From contig NZ_JAINVZ010000014.1 of assembly GCF_019890615.1 (NCBI RefSeq), positions 62,001-126,000 on the forward strand: DNA of 64,000 nt, written 5' to 3'. Under the pieces are notes generated by a model. The model was not told the DNA's origin and did not search any database. It saw nothing but the letters and a program-made list of their open reading frames with translations. Below are positions 27,712 to 36,627 of this stretch, piece after piece (the first letter of the stretch is position 1; each line of letters opens with the position of its first letter). The DNA comes from Streptantibioticus parmotrematis (GTDB lineage: Bacteria > Actinomycetota > Actinomycetes > Streptomycetales > Streptomycetaceae). The position numbers were made by a program, and so were the translations under genes.

Positions 27712-28805
27712 CGCGTCGGCGTCGCGGCCTTCGTGGACGTGCCGGCCTTCGTGGACGCCCCGGCCTTCGTGGCCTTCCTGACGAACGCGTCGGTGTAGGT
27801 CTTCGACACGTCGACGCTGTGTCCCTTGACCGTGGGGTCCCAGGCGGACAGCACGCCCAGCACGGTCCTCGGCCCGTCGGCGGGCATCAGGCCGGTCGGC
27901 GAGTACATGCCCTTCTCCTCGGCGAGCGCGGCGGTGTAGACGGCCTTGCCGACGCCCGCGTAGTAGGCGGCGGGCATCTTGTCGGTGATCTGCGCCGCGC
28001 TGTGCGACCGGATCCAGTGCAACGTGTCCACCAGGGCGTCGACGAGCTTCTGCACGACCTGCGGGTTCTTCTGCACGTACGCCGTCGTCAGGTACAGGCA
28101 GGACGCCGGGTAGGTGCCGCCGAGCGCGGCCCTGGTGCCCTGTGCGGTGCGCAGGTCCACCAGCGGCTTCGCCAGGCCCTCGCTCTCCAGCACGGAGATG
28201 GTCGGTTCCGTCGTCATGCCCGCGTCGATCTGCTTGTTGCGCATGGCGGCGACGAAGGTGGAACCGGCGCCGACGGCGACCGAGGTGGTGTCGGAGGGCT
28301 TCACGCCGTCCTTGGCGGCCAGGTACTCGGTGAGGAAGTTGGTGGACGAGCCGAGTCCGGTCACCCCGAGTTTCCTGCCCTTGAAGTCGGCGGGCGACCT
28401 GACGTCGGACGCCTCGTCGGAACGCACCATCTCCACCTCGCCGGGCGCCTGGAGCAGTTGCACCACGGACTCGATCGACTTGCCCTTGGACCGCAGGTCG
28501 ATGGTGTGGTCGTAGAAGCCGACCACCGCGTCCTGCTGCCCGGCGAGCATGTCGGTCTCGGCGTCCACGCCGGCCGGTTCGTCGGACAGCACCGCGTCGA
28601 TGCCCTGCGCCGTGAAGTAGCCCAGCCGCTGGGCCAGCATGAGCGGCAGGTAGATCTGCTTGTCGATACCGCCGACCATGATGCGCACGGTCGCCTCGCC
28701 CGAGGCGTTCTCGGGCGCGGTGCGCGCGCCGCCCCCGGCGCAGCCGGACAGACACAGGGCGAGAGCCGTACAACAGGCGGCGGCGAGACGGGACGTGCGG
28801 GCCAC
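27708..28805 (-). CDS. ABC importer substrate-binding lipoprotein (NMT1/SsuA/TauA type)
   Basis: 365 residues from the GTG at 28805, with GAGGAGG 7 nt upstream. Lipoprotein signal with LSGC lipobox (Cys about 22). The mature part starts with a strand VRIMVGGIDKQIYLPLMLAQ and has LGYFTAQGIDAVL, AADFKGRKLGVTGLGSST-like ligand loops and AAMRNKQIDAGMTTEPT, as in binding proteins for nitrate, sulfonates, taurine or thiamine pyrimidines. The ligand cannot be chosen. The C-terminus ends in a Lys/Thr/Ala repeat made from an 18-bp tandem repeat. It is the last gene of an ATPase-permease-binding protein operon. Confidence 0.87.
   Translation of the reverse strand: MARTSRLAAACCTALALCLSGCAGGGARTAPENASGEATVRIMVGGIDKQIYLPLMLAQRLGYFTAQGIDAVLSDEPAGVDAETDMLAGQQDAVVGFYDHTIDLRSKGKSIESVVQLLQAPGEVEMVRSDEASDVRSPADFKGRKLGVTGLGSSTNFLTEYLAAKDGVKPSDTTSVAVGAGSTFVAAMRNKQIDAGMTTEPTISVLESEGLAKPLVDLRTAQGTRAALGGTYPASCLYLTTAYVQKNPQVVQKLVDALVDTLHWIRSHSAAQITDKMPAAYYAGVGKAVYTAALAEEKGMYSPTGLMPADGPRTVLGVLSAWDPTVKGHSVDVSKTYTDAFVRKATKAGASTKAGTSTKAATPTR
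27725..27772. repeat. 18-bp tandem repeat in the lipoprotein 3' end
   Basis: Two full copies and one partial copy of CGGCCTTCGTGGACG-NNN, phased at 18 bp (27725, 27743, 27761), encode a six-residue TKAGxS repeat at the C-terminus of the binding protein. Length probably varies between strains. Confidence 0.8.
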
Positions 28806-28891
28806 GGTGGGCCTCCTCGGAGGGTGGGCGGAGTGAACGGGGTTGTGGTGAGGGCACGTTCGCCGTACGCGGTCGGGCGCGCGGCGGGCGG

Positions 28892-29773
28892 TCACAGTCC
28901 GGTCGAGCCGGACAGCGCGGTGGGGCGCCAGCGCAGGACGCGCCGTTCGAAGCGGGTGATGAGGAACTCGGCGGCCAGCGCGAGGACGGCGATGACGAGG
29001 ATGCCCGCGTAGACGCCGTCGGCGTTGAACTGGCCCTGCGCCTGCTGGATGAGCTGTCCGAGCCCGGCCTGTGCGCCCAGCACCTCGCCGACGATCGCGC
29101 CGATCAGGGCGAACCCGAACGCCGCGTGGAGCGAGGCGACGATCCAGGTCATCGCGGACGGCACCACGACCCGGCAGGTCACCTGCCACTCGGAGGCGCC
29201 CAGCACGCGGGCGTTGTCGATCAGGTTGCCGTCGACCTCGCGGGTGCCCTGGAAGGCGTTGAAGAAGACCGAGAAGAAGACCAGGACGACGGCGAGCGCG
29301 ACCTTGCCGGAGGGCCCGAGGCCGAACCAGATGATGAACATCGACCCGAGCACGACCCGCGGCACGGCGTTGCCCGCCTTGATGAACGGCGCCATCACCT
29401 CGGCCAGCGCCCGCACCCGGCCGAGCGCCACGCCGAGCACCACGCCCGCGACCACGCCGATCACGAAGCCGAGGACCGTCTCCTGCATGGTGACGGCGAT
29501 GTTGTGCCAGATCGATCCGGACGCCGTGCCGTGCTCGAACCAGGTCCTCAGCTGGCCGACGACGCCGGATGGCGATCCGTAGGTGAAGCTGTCCAACACC
29601 CCGCGTGAGGCGCCCAGTTGCCAGCCGCCGAGGACCAGGGCGACCAGGACGAACTGGACGCACAGCACGAGCAGCCCGCGCAGGCGGCGCCGGGACCTGG
29701 CGGCCCGCAGCAGTTCCGCCTCGGAGGGTTCGTCTGCGGGGACCTCGGCGGGCGCGGTGGCGAGTTCGGACAT
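28892..29773 (-). CDS. ABC importer permease (SsuC/TauC type)
   Basis: 293 residues from the ATG at 29773, overlapping the ATPase gene stop by one base (TGATG). About six TM segments, the first at about 33-52. The EAA-type coupling loop is visible around LIDNARVLGASEWQVTCRVVVPSAM, which docks to the ATPase. The N-terminal 30 residues are acidic and cytosolic. Typical family size is 250-280. It forms the channel, probably as a dimer, for the importer whose lipoprotein gene follows after 86 bp. Confidence 0.89.
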   Translation of the reverse strand: MSELATAPAEVPADEPSEAELLRAARSRRRLRGLLVLCVQFVLVALVLGGWQLGASRGVLDSFTYGSPSGVVGQLRTWFEHGTASGSIWHNIAVTMQETVLGFVIGVVAGVVLGVALGRVRALAEVMAPFIKAGNAVPRVVLGSMFIIWFGLGPSGKVALAVVLVFFSVFFNAFQGTREVDGNLIDNARVLGASEWQVTCRVVVPSAMTWIVASLHAAFGFALIGAIVGEVLGAQAGLGQLIQQAQGQFNADGVYAGILVIAVLALAAEFLITRFERRVLRWRPTALSGSTGL

Positions 29774-30708
29774 CAGTGCACCTCGGCGTCGTCGGAGGGA
29801 GTGGTGGCGGGCTCGGAAGGGGCGCTGAAACCGGTGGCGGTGGTGGCGGTCGCCGGGGAGGGAGTCGCGTCCTTCGTGGGTGCGCCCGGGTCCGCGCCCG
29901 CGCTGCGCGCGTAGGCGAGCCGCACCTCGTCGCGCAGGCTCGTCCAGATCCGCTCGTACAACGCGACGAAGCGCGCGTCGAAGCGGATCTCCTGGACCCG
30001 GCGCGGGCGGGGCAGATCGATGGTGAAGGTGTCCTTGACGGTGCCGGGGCCGACCGTGAGCACGACGACCTTGTCGGCGAGCGCGATCGCCTCCTCCAGG
30101 TCGTGGGTGACGAAGACGACCGCGGGGCGGGTCAGTTCCCACAGGCCGAGCAGCTCGTCCTGGACGATCTGCCGGGTCTGCACGTCCAGCGCCGAGAACG
30201 GCTCGTCCATGAGCAGGATCTCCGGCTCGTTGATCAGCGTCTGGGCGAGCGCGACGCGTTTGCGCATGCCGCCGGAGAGCTGGTGCGGCAGCCGGTCCTC
30301 GAAGCCGGACAGCCCGACGCGCCGCAGCCAGTCGCGGGCCCCGGCCACCGCGTCGCGCCGGGACACGCCCCGGAAGCGCGGCCCGGCGGCGACGTTGTCG
30401 AGCACCGTCCGCCACGGGAAGGCCGCGTCGGTCTGGAACATGAAGCCGACCCGCCGGTCCAGCGAGGTCACCGGCTCACCGTGCAGCAGCGTCCGTCCCG
30501 CGGAGGCCGCCTTCAGACCGGAGATGAGGGAGAGGGTGGTGGACTTGCCGCAGCCGGTCGGCCCGACGACGGCGCAGAACTCCCCCGGGGCGACCGTCAT
30601 GTCCAGGTCGTGCAAGGCGGTGTGGACGCCGCCGGACGGCGTGCGGAACCGCTGGGTCACCCCTCGCAGCTCGATCGCGGGAACCGCGTCGGTCGTTGTC
30701 GCGTTCAC
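29773..30708 (-). CDS. ABC importer ATPase (SsuB/TauB type)
   Basis: 311 residues from the GTG at 30708. Walker [10 protein letters not shown], signature [13 protein letters not shown], Walker [13 protein letters not shown] and H-loop VTHDLEEA are all present, so it should be active. The first 12 residues are weakly conserved. After about residue 260 an acidic/Thr/Ala-rich tail of roughly 50 residues exceeds the family norm (240-270). The ribosome binding site is poor (GAGGCGG about 12 nt before the GTG), so the start is moderately certain. First gene of the importer operon, divergent from the CitA-like kinase. Confidence 0.9.
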   Translation of the reverse strand: MNATTTDAVPAIELRGVTQRFRTPSGGVHTALHDLDMTVAPGEFCAVVGPTGCGKSTTLSLISGLKAASAGRTLLHGEPVTSLDRRVGFMFQTDAAFPWRTVLDNVAAGPRFRGVSRRDAVAGARDWLRRVGLSGFEDRLPHQLSGGMRKRVALAQTLINEPEILLMDEPFSALDVQTRQIVQDELLGLWELTRPAVVFVTHDLEEAIALADKVVVLTVGPGTVKDTFTIDLPRPRRVQEIRFDARFVALYERIWTSLRDEVRLAYARSAGADPGAPTKDATPSPATATTATGFSAPSEPATTPSDDAEVH

Positions 30709-30751
30709 TTGGGTAGCCGCCTCACGTCGTTCCTGTGTCGCCGTCGCCCCG

Positions 30752-30781
30752 CCGGTGGTCGTGACCGTTCCGGTGGTCGTG
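30752..30781. promoter_or_regulatory. Direct repeats CCGGTGGTCGTG in the ABC/kinase divergent region
   Basis: Identical 12-mers at 30752-30763 and 30770-30781, 18 bp apart, lie between the ATPase start (30708) and the kinase start (30923). A dimeric response regulator often binds spaced direct repeats, so this may be a site for the CitB-type regulator encoded next door. Function not shown. Confidence 0.4.
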
Positions 30782-30922
30782 GCGAGTGACCGTAGGCGGC
30801 GGGGGCCGGGCCGACGAGGCTTGCGCGCGTTGCGCGGGTTCACCGCGTTCCCGCGGGTTCTGCTCGTTCTGCTCCCGGTCGCGGGGGTGGGCACGGCGGG
30901 CGCGGCCGTGCACAATCTGCCA

Positions 30923-32746
30923 ATGCCCCTGCGCACCCCGGGCCGCGCGATGCCCTGGTCACGCGGCCGCAACCGCAAACCGTCGGGCGGCCGCAACCGC
31001 AAGCTGTCGGCCCGCATCCTCGCGGCCCAGCTGGCCATCCTCGGCCTGACGGGCGCGGTCGGCTTCGTCCTGCTCGCGTTGGCCCAACGCGCCCAGCTCG
31101 ACCGGCAGTACGAGAACGAGGCGCTGGCCATCGCGTGGAGCACGGCCGCCGAGCCGCAGATCCGCGACGCGATGGAGTACGGCGGCGGAGGCGACGTGGT
31201 GCAGAGCGTGGCGGAACGCATCCGCAGGACCTCCGGCGCGTCCTACGTGGTGGTCACCGACCTCGACGGCATCCGCTACTCGCACCCGAATCCCCGGCTG
31301 CTGGGCAAGTCCGTCGGCACGCCGCTGGCCATCCTGGACGGCAAGCCGCACGTCGGCATCGACCACGGCACCCTGGGCCACGCCGCCAACGGCAAGGTCC
31401 CGCTGTACGGCCCGACGAACACCCTGGTCGGCGAGGTGTCCGTGGGCATCGAGGAGAGCCGGGTCTTCGGCCAACTGCGGAGCGAGCTCCCCGTTTTCGC
31501 CCTGTATGTGGGCATCTCCCTGGCGGTCGGCGTGGCCGCCTCCTCCTTGCTGGCGCGGCGGCTGAAGCGCTCCACGTTCGGCCTGGAGCTGGAGGAGATC
31601 ACCGGGCTGCTCCAGGACCGCGAGGCGATGCTGCACGGCATCCGGGAAGGGGTGATCGGCTTCGACCGGCAGGAGCGGATCACCGTGATCAACGACGAGG
31701 CCCGGCGGCTGCTGAGCCTGGGCACCGCGCTGGGCACCCGGCTCGACGAGGCGCTGCCGGACGGACGGCTGCGGCGGGCGCTGGGCGGCCAACTGGCCGA
31801 CGGCAGCGAGACCGGTGCCGACCTGACCGTGCTGACCGACCGCCACTGCCTGGCAGTCAACCGCCGCCCGGTGACCCTGCGCGGCCAGGAGCTGGGCGCG
31901 GTGGTGACCGTTCGCGACCGCACCGAACTGGTCGGCCTGCTGCGGGAGCTGGACTCGGTACGCGGCCTGACCGACGCCCTGCGCTCGCAGCAGCACGAGT
32001 TCTCCAACCGCATGCACACCCTGGCCGGGCTGCTGGAACTGGGCGAGTACGCGTCGGCCCTGGAGTTCGCGGTGGAATCGGCGGGCGCCGAACCCTCGCT
32101 GGCGGAGTCGGTGCGCGAACGCATCGGCAACCCGCTGATGGTCGGCCTGGTGATGGCCAAGACCACGGTGGCGGCGGAACGCGGCGTCCGGCTGGAGCTG
32201 ACCGAGGACTCCCGGCTGAGCGAGGAACCGCCGCACCTGAACCGGCTGTTGACCATCGTCGGCAACCTGGTGGACAACGCGGTGGAGGCGGTCGCGTCGG
32301 GCGGCTCCACGGGCGCGTCGGCGGGCTCGGGTCCTGGCGGCGGCGCCTCGGGCGCCTCGGCGGGCGGTTCCGGTCCGGGTGAGGTGCGGCTGTCGTTGGT
32401 CGAGTCGGCCGCAGACGTGACGCTGACGGTCGCCGACAGCGGCCCCGGCGTTGCCGAGGCGGCGCGGGAGCGGATCTTCGAGGACGGCTGGTCGACGAGC
32501 CCCGATCGCGGGACCGTGCGGCGCGGCCTCGGGCTGGCCCTGGTGCACCGGCTGGTCCAACGGCACGGCGGCACGATCACGGTGAGCGAGGGGGCAGGAG
32601 CGGTGTTCACGGTGAGGCTGCCGGTGGCGGAGGGGGAGGCGGGGTCGCGGTCGGAGTCGGCGGGACCGGGGGCAGCGCGGTCGGAGGCGGCGGGGCCCCC
32701 GTCCGCGCGGGGCATGGTCGGGTCGGGGAGAGGGGCTGACCGATGA
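30923..32746 (+). CDS. CitA/DpiB-type sensor histidine kinase
   Basis: 607 residues from the ATG at 30923, which has no clear ribosome binding site (a GTG at 30908 is in frame). TM1 (about 33-55), an extracytoplasmic PAS-like sensor region, TM2 (about 190-210), a PAS domain (about 225-335), and a SpoOB-like phosphoacceptor helix with [20 protein letters not shown]. Then a HATPase with [16 protein letters not shown] and GLGLALV. Between N-box and G-box it has an unusual Gly/Ser-rich insertion of about 30 residues. CitA/DcuS kinases sense citrate or C4-dicarboxylates; the ligand here is inferred by family only. Overlaps the regulator gene by 4 bp (ATGA). Confidence 0.88.
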   Translation: MPLRTPGRAMPWSRGRNRKPSGGRNRKLSARILAAQLAILGLTGAVGFVLLALAQRAQLDRQYENEALAIAWSTAAEPQIRDAMEYGGGGDVVQSVAERIRRTSGASYVVVTDLDGIRYSHPNPRLLGKSVGTPLAILDGKPHVGIDHGTLGHAANGKVPLYGPTNTLVGEVSVGIEESRVFGQLRSELPVFALYVGISLAVGVAASSLLARRLKRSTFGLELEEITGLLQDREAMLHGIREGVIGFDRQERITVINDEARRLLSLGTALGTRLDEALPDGRLRRALGGQLADGSETGADLTVLTDRHCLAVNRRPVTLRGQELGAVVTVRDRTELVGLLRELDSVRGLTDALRSQQHEFSNRMHTLAGLLELGEYASALEFAVESAGAEPSLAESVRERIGNPLMVGLVMAKTTVAAERGVRLELTEDSRLSEEPPHLNRLLTIVGNLVDNAVEAVASGGSTGASAGSGPGGGASGASAGGSGPGEVRLSLVESAADVTLTVADSGPGVAEAARERIFEDGWSTSPDRGTVRRGLGLALVHRLVQRHGGTITVSEGAGAVFTVRLPVAEGEAGSRSESAGPGAARSEAAGPPSARGMVGSGRGADR

Positions 32747-33453
32747 CGACGGACGACGCGGCGCCGATCAGGACGCTGGTCGTCGAGGACGACTTCCGGG
32801 TGAGCGGCATCCACGCCGCGTATGTCAGCCGGGTCGCCGGTTTCGAGGTCGCCGGGCAGGCCGCGTCGGTCGCCGCCGCGCTCGCCGCGGTCCGCGAACT
32901 GAGCCCCGACCTGCTGCTGCTCGACGTCTACCTGCCGGACGGCTCCGGCCTGGACGTACTGCGGCGGCTGACCGACGAGGCGGGCGGAGGGCGTCCCGAC
33001 GCCGTCATGACCACGGCCGCCCGGGACGTGGCCTCGGTCCGCTCGGCGATGCGGCTGGGCGCGGTCGGCTACCTGGTCAAGCCGTTCGGCTCGGCCGCCC
33101 TCGCCGAACGCCTGGGCGCCTACCGGGATCTGCGCCGCCGGATGGACGCGCTGGAACCGGGGGCGGAGGCCGACCAGGCGGACGTGGACGCGCTGTTCAG
33201 CGCGGCGCGACCGGCCCCGCTGCCCGCGGTCCCGGCCAAGGGGCACTCCGCGCCGACCCTGGCACTGGTACGGGACGCGGTGCGGGCGGCGCGACGTGAC
33301 CTGTCGGCGGCTGAGGTGGCCGAGGCGACCGGCGTCTCCCGGGCGACCGCGCAACGCTATCTGTCCTACCTGGTACGCGAGGGCCTGGCCCGCCTGGAAC
33401 TGCGCTACGGCACGACCGGCCGCCCCGAACACCGGTACCGCGCCGGGGCCTGA
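32743..33453 (+). CDS. CitB/DcuR-type response regulator
   Basis: 236 residues. Receiver domain with [13 protein letters not shown], phosphoacceptor Asp in [13 protein letters not shown], Thr in VMTTAARD and Lys in YLVKPFGS. A helical linker (about 125-160) and a C-terminal helix-turn-helix with [20 protein letters not shown] and FRCC-less wing HRYRAG follow, as in CitB/DpiA regulators. The start overlaps the kinase gene by ATGA, so the two are coupled. Expected targets are transporter genes nearby: the divergent ABC importer or the convergent ActP-type symporter. It is convergent with the latter with 24 bp between stops. Confidence 0.9.
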   Translation: MTTDDAAPIRTLVVEDDFRVSGIHAAYVSRVAGFEVAGQAASVAAALAAVRELSPDLLLLDVYLPDGSGLDVLRRLTDEAGGGRPDAVMTTAARDVASVRSAMRLGAVGYLVKPFGSAALAERLGAYRDLRRRMDALEPGAEADQADVDALFSAARPAPLPAVPAKGHSAPTLALVRDAVRAARRDLSAAEVAEATGVSRATAQRYLSYLVREGLARLELRYGTTGRPEHRYRAGA

Positions 33454-33477
33454 CCACCCTCGGCGCGCGGCGGTGCG

Positions 33478-35133
33478 TCACACCGCGCCCGCGCCGGTCA
33501 GCGACCGCACCTCCAGCTCCGCGTACCGCCCGGCGTCGGCCCGCTCACCGGGCAGCACGGTGCCCAGCCAGCCCGCCAGGAAGCCCAGCGGGATGGAGAC
33601 GACGCCCGGGTTCTGCAACGGGAACCAGTGGAAGTCCGCGCCGGGGAAGATCGCCCCCGGCGTCCCCGACACGACCGGCGAGAAGACCACCAACACGACT
33701 GCGGGGACCAGTCCTCCATAGATCGCCCAGACCGTGCCCCGGGTGGTGAACCGGCGCCAGAAGAGGGTGAACAGCAGAGCGGGCACGTTCGCCGAGGCGG
33801 CCACTGCGAAGGCCACGCCGACCACGACCGCGGTGTTCAGCCCCTGGGCGAACAGCGTCAGCACGATCGCGACCGCGCCGATCCCGACCGCCGCGAACCG
33901 TGCCACCCTGACCTCCTCGCGTCCGCCCGGCTCCGCCTCGCGACGCCGCAGCCCCGCGTAGAGGTCGTGCGCCACGAAGGCCGAGGAGGTCAGCGTCAGC
34001 CCGGCGACGACGGCGAGGATGGTGGCGAAGGCGATCGCCCCGACCACGGCGAACAGCACGGTGCCGCCGGTCGACCCGGACCCGCCGCCCAGGTCGAGGG
34101 CGAGCAGCGGTACGGCGGTGTTGCCCGCCGGATCCGACTCGCGCACCGCGTCCGAGCCGACGACGGCCGAAGCGCCCAGCCCCAGCACCATCGTCATCAG
34201 GTAGAACACCCCGATCAGCCCGACCGCCCACACCGCCGACCGGCGTGCCGCTCGCGCGGTCGGCACCGTGTAGAACCGCGCCAGGATGTGCGGCAGCCCC
34301 GCCGTCCCCAGCACCAGCGCGAGTCCGAGACTGACGAAGTCCAGCCGGTTGGTCCACGACCCGCCGTACTTCAACCCCGGCCGCAGATAGGCCGATCCGT
34401 GCCCGCTGCCGTCGGCCGCCGCGCGCAGCAGGTCGTTGACGTCACCGTGGAAGCGGAGCAACACCAGCACGGTGAGCGCCACGGTCCCGCCGAGCAGCAG
34501 CACCGCCTTCACGATCTGGATCCAGGTGGTGGCCCGCATCCCGCCGAACGCCACGTACACCACCATCAACGCGCCGACCCCGACCACGCTCCACGCCCTG
34601 GCGTATCCGCCCTGGTCGCCGAGGAGCAACGAGACCAGGCTGCCGGCGCCGACCATCTGCGCCACCAGGTAGAGCACCGCCACCGTGATCGACGAGGTCC
34701 CCGCCGCGATCCGCACCGGCCGCTCGCGCATCCGCGCCGACAGCACGTCGGCCAGCGTGAACCGACCGCAGTTGCGCACGAGTTCGGCCACCAGCATCAG
34801 CACCCCGAGCCAGGCGACCAGGAACCCGATCAGGTAGAGGATGCCGTCGTAGCCGTAGAGCGCGATGAGCCCGGAGACGCCCAGGAACGATCCCGCGGAG
34901 AGGTAGTCCCCGGAGATGGCGAAACCGTTCTCCATGGGCGAGAACATCCGTCCCCCGGAGAAGAACTCCTCCGAGTCGCTCCTACGGCGCCCCACCCACA
35001 CCGTGATCGCCAACGTCACCACGACGAACACCGTGAACAGCGTCATCGCCAGCCCCTGGTGCTCCGTCGCCGACGCGGCCAACGGGTGTGCCGCGACCGC
35101 GCCGCCGCGCCCTGTCATCGGCGCGCCGCTCAC
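33478..35133 (-). CDS. Sodium:solute symporter, ActP/acetate type
   Basis: 551 residues from the GTG at 35133, which overlaps the DUF485 stop as GTGA; an ATG five codons later is possible. About 13 TM segments. Conserved SSS elements are EEFFSGGRMFSPMENGFAIS, GDYLSAGSFLG near TM2 and RFTLADVLSARMRERPVR. The last part has PGVVSIPLGFLAGWLG. This is the acetate/pyruvate/monocarboxylate branch of solute:sodium symporters (E. coli ActP/yjcG, MctC), and the adjacent DUF485 gene supports it. It lies next to the CitA/CitB-type system, so carboxylate-responsive expression is a sensible inference. Confidence 0.92.
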   Translation of the reverse strand: MSGAPMTGRGGAVAAHPLAASATEHQGLAMTLFTVFVVVTLAITVWVGRRRSDSEEFFSGGRMFSPMENGFAISGDYLSAGSFLGVSGLIALYGYDGILYLIGFLVAWLGVLMLVAELVRNCGRFTLADVLSARMRERPVRIAAGTSSITVAVLYLVAQMVGAGSLVSLLLGDQGGYARAWSVVGVGALMVVYVAFGGMRATTWIQIVKAVLLLGGTVALTVLVLLRFHGDVNDLLRAAADGSGHGSAYLRPGLKYGGSWTNRLDFVSLGLALVLGTAGLPHILARFYTVPTARAARRSAVWAVGLIGVFYLMTMVLGLGASAVVGSDAVRESDPAGNTAVPLLALDLGGGSGSTGGTVLFAVVGAIAFATILAVVAGLTLTSSAFVAHDLYAGLRRREAEPGGREEVRVARFAAVGIGAVAIVLTLFAQGLNTAVVVGVAFAVAASANVPALLFTLFWRRFTTRGTVWAIYGGLVPAVVLVVFSPVVSGTPGAIFPGADFHWFPLQNPGVVSIPLGFLAGWLGTVLPGERADAGRYAELEVRSLTGAGAV

Positions 35134-35552
35134 CGGACCCGCTCCTGGGTGTCCCACCGCAGCTCCAGCGCCGCCCGGTCCCGCCGCAACCGCGCATGCC
35201 GCGCGTACGCCCACGTCAGCAGGAACGTCGTGCCGAACTGCGCCAGCCCCGCCACCATCGCCACGTTGACCGCGCCGTCCACCCGCCGCGCCATCAGCCC
35301 CGGCGCCATGGTCGCCGTCAACAGATACGCCAGGTACCAGACGAGGAACGCCGCCGACGCCGGGAACGCGAACCGCCGGTACCGCCTGCGCACCTCCCGG
35401 AACGCCTCCCCCGCCTGCACCTCCTGATAGACCCCGGTACGCTCCGGCGGTTCGGGACGCGGCGGTTCCTGCCACGGACCGACGTCGAGAGCCGCCGCCC
35501 AGGGGTCCTCCACCCCGAGCCGGGTCCCCCGCGCGCCGTCGTGAACGTCCAC
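35130..35552 (-). CDS. DUF485 membrane protein (YjcH-like)
   Basis: 140 residues from the GTG at 35552, with AAGGAG 7 nt upstream. The N-terminal half is soluble and ends in REVRRRYRRFAFPAS. Two TM segments follow (about 72-90 and 108-128), with YLLTATMAPG and GTTFLLTWAYARHA, the DUF485 signature, and a short basic/charged C-terminus. In E. coli and many actinobacteria DUF485 proteins are encoded immediately before ActP-type symporters and are probably accessory subunits. GTGA overlap with the symporter indicates coupling. The inverted repeat at 35582-35610 lies just upstream. Confidence 0.88.
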   Translation of the reverse strand: MDVHDGARGTRLGVEDPWAAALDVGPWQEPPRPEPPERTGVYQEVQAGEAFREVRRRYRRFAFPASAAFLVWYLAYLLTATMAPGLMARRVDGAVNVAMVAGLAQFGTTFLLTWAYARHARLRRDRAALELRWDTQERVR

Positions 35553-35581
35553 AGTGAATCTCCTTGAGCCGCACGCCGATC

Positions 35582-35610
35582 GGCCACTGGCCATGGGTTG
35601 GCCAGTGGCC
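35582..35610. promoter_or_regulatory. 11-bp perfect inverted repeat before the symporter operon
   Basis: GGCCACTGGCC (35582-35592) and GGCCAGTGGCC (35600-35610) flank a 7-nt spacer, 30 bp before the DUF485 start. TGGCCA half-sites recur. Its position upstream of the symporter operon suggests an operator or a hairpin in the 5' leader. Confidence 0.55.
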
Positions 35611-35718
35611 ATGTGCGCCCAAGAATGGACAGAACGGAACTGGCGTCTCACGCGGTTGCCGAAACGTTCACCCCATCAGGTGACGCCCTCCCGGAACCGG
35701 CCCGCCGCCGAGCCCGAG

Positions 35719-36627
35719 TCACTCCCCGCCGCTGCCCCGCGCCGGGTTGATCCCCTGCAGATAGGCGTACCGCACCGCCTGCGCCCGGTCCCGCACCCCG
35801 GTCTTCGCGAACAGGTTGTTGATGTGCGTCTTGACCGTCGCCCGGCTGACGTAGAGCCGCGCCGCGATCTCCGTGTTGGACAGCCCGTCCGCCACCAGCC
35901 CCAGCACTTCGGCCTCCCGCGCGGTCAGCCCGTCCGGCAACTCCGCCGCGTCAGGCTGCGGTTGGGCACCGGCCCCCGGCTCGGCAACGGCGCTCGCGTC
36001 GGCACGGACGCGCTCGGCGTCGGCACTCGCGGAGTCGGCGCTCCCGGAGTCGGCGGGGTCGGCCGCGCCCGTAGTGCCGGAGCCGCCGAACTGGCGCGCC
36101 TTCCGCCCGGTCGAGCCTCCGGCGTCCGCCGCGGACTCTGTCCAGCCGCCACCGCCGGGGTCGACGGACGCCGCGGTACCGAAGGACGCCCCCTGCTGCG
36201 ACAACCGCTCCAGCAACCGCCGCTGCACCTGCGGCGAGAGCCCCGCCTGCCCGGCCACCACGTCCTCGATCGCCCGGAGGATCTCGTCGCTGCTCGCGTC
36301 CTTCGTCAGATAGCCGCGCGCCCCCGCCTGCAACGCCGGGAAGAGCGAGTCGTCGTCTCCGAACGTCGTCAGCACCACCACCTGCGTCCCAGGATGGTCC
36401 CTGCGAATCCGCCGGGTCGCCTCCGCCCCGTCGCACCTGGGCATCCGCAGGTCCATCAGCACCACGTCCGGCGCCGTCTCCGCCACCAGCCGCACCGCCT
36501 CCTCCCCGTCTCCCGCCGCCCCGACCACCTCCAGCCCGGGCAACAGCCCCAGCAGCGTCACGATGCCCTCGCGGACCACCGTCTGGTCGTCCGCCACCAC
36601 CACCCGCACGACTCGCCCGCTCATCAC
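35719..36627 (-). CDS. NarL/LuxR-type response regulator with long linker
   Basis: 302 residues (start GTG at 36627 or ATG at 36624, both overlapping the kinase stop). Receiver with VVADDQTVVREG, phosphoacceptor Asp in DVVLMDLRMPRCDG, Thr in VVVLTTFGDDD and Lys in GYLTKDASSDE. C-terminal LuxR helix-turn-helix LTAREAEVLGLVADGLSNTE and IAARLYVSRATVKTHINNLF. Between them lies an insert of about 80 residues (about 145-225), rich in Gly, Ser, Ala and Asp with repeats such as ADSGSADSASADAERVRADA. Typical NarL-type regulators are 210-230 residues, so this one is oversized. Target genes not known. Confidence 0.88.
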   Translation of the reverse strand: MMSGRVVRVVVADDQTVVREGIVTLLGLLPGLEVVGAAGDGEEAVRLVAETAPDVVLMDLRMPRCDGAEATRRIRRDHPGTQVVVLTTFGDDDSLFPALQAGARGYLTKDASSDEILRAIEDVVAGQAGLSPQVQRRLLERLSQQGASFGTAASVDPGGGGWTESAADAGGSTGRKARQFGGSGTTGAADPADSGSADSASADAERVRADASAVAEPGAGAQPQPDAAELPDGLTAREAEVLGLVADGLSNTEIAARLYVSRATVKTHINNLFAKTGVRDRAQAVRYAYLQGINPARGSGGE

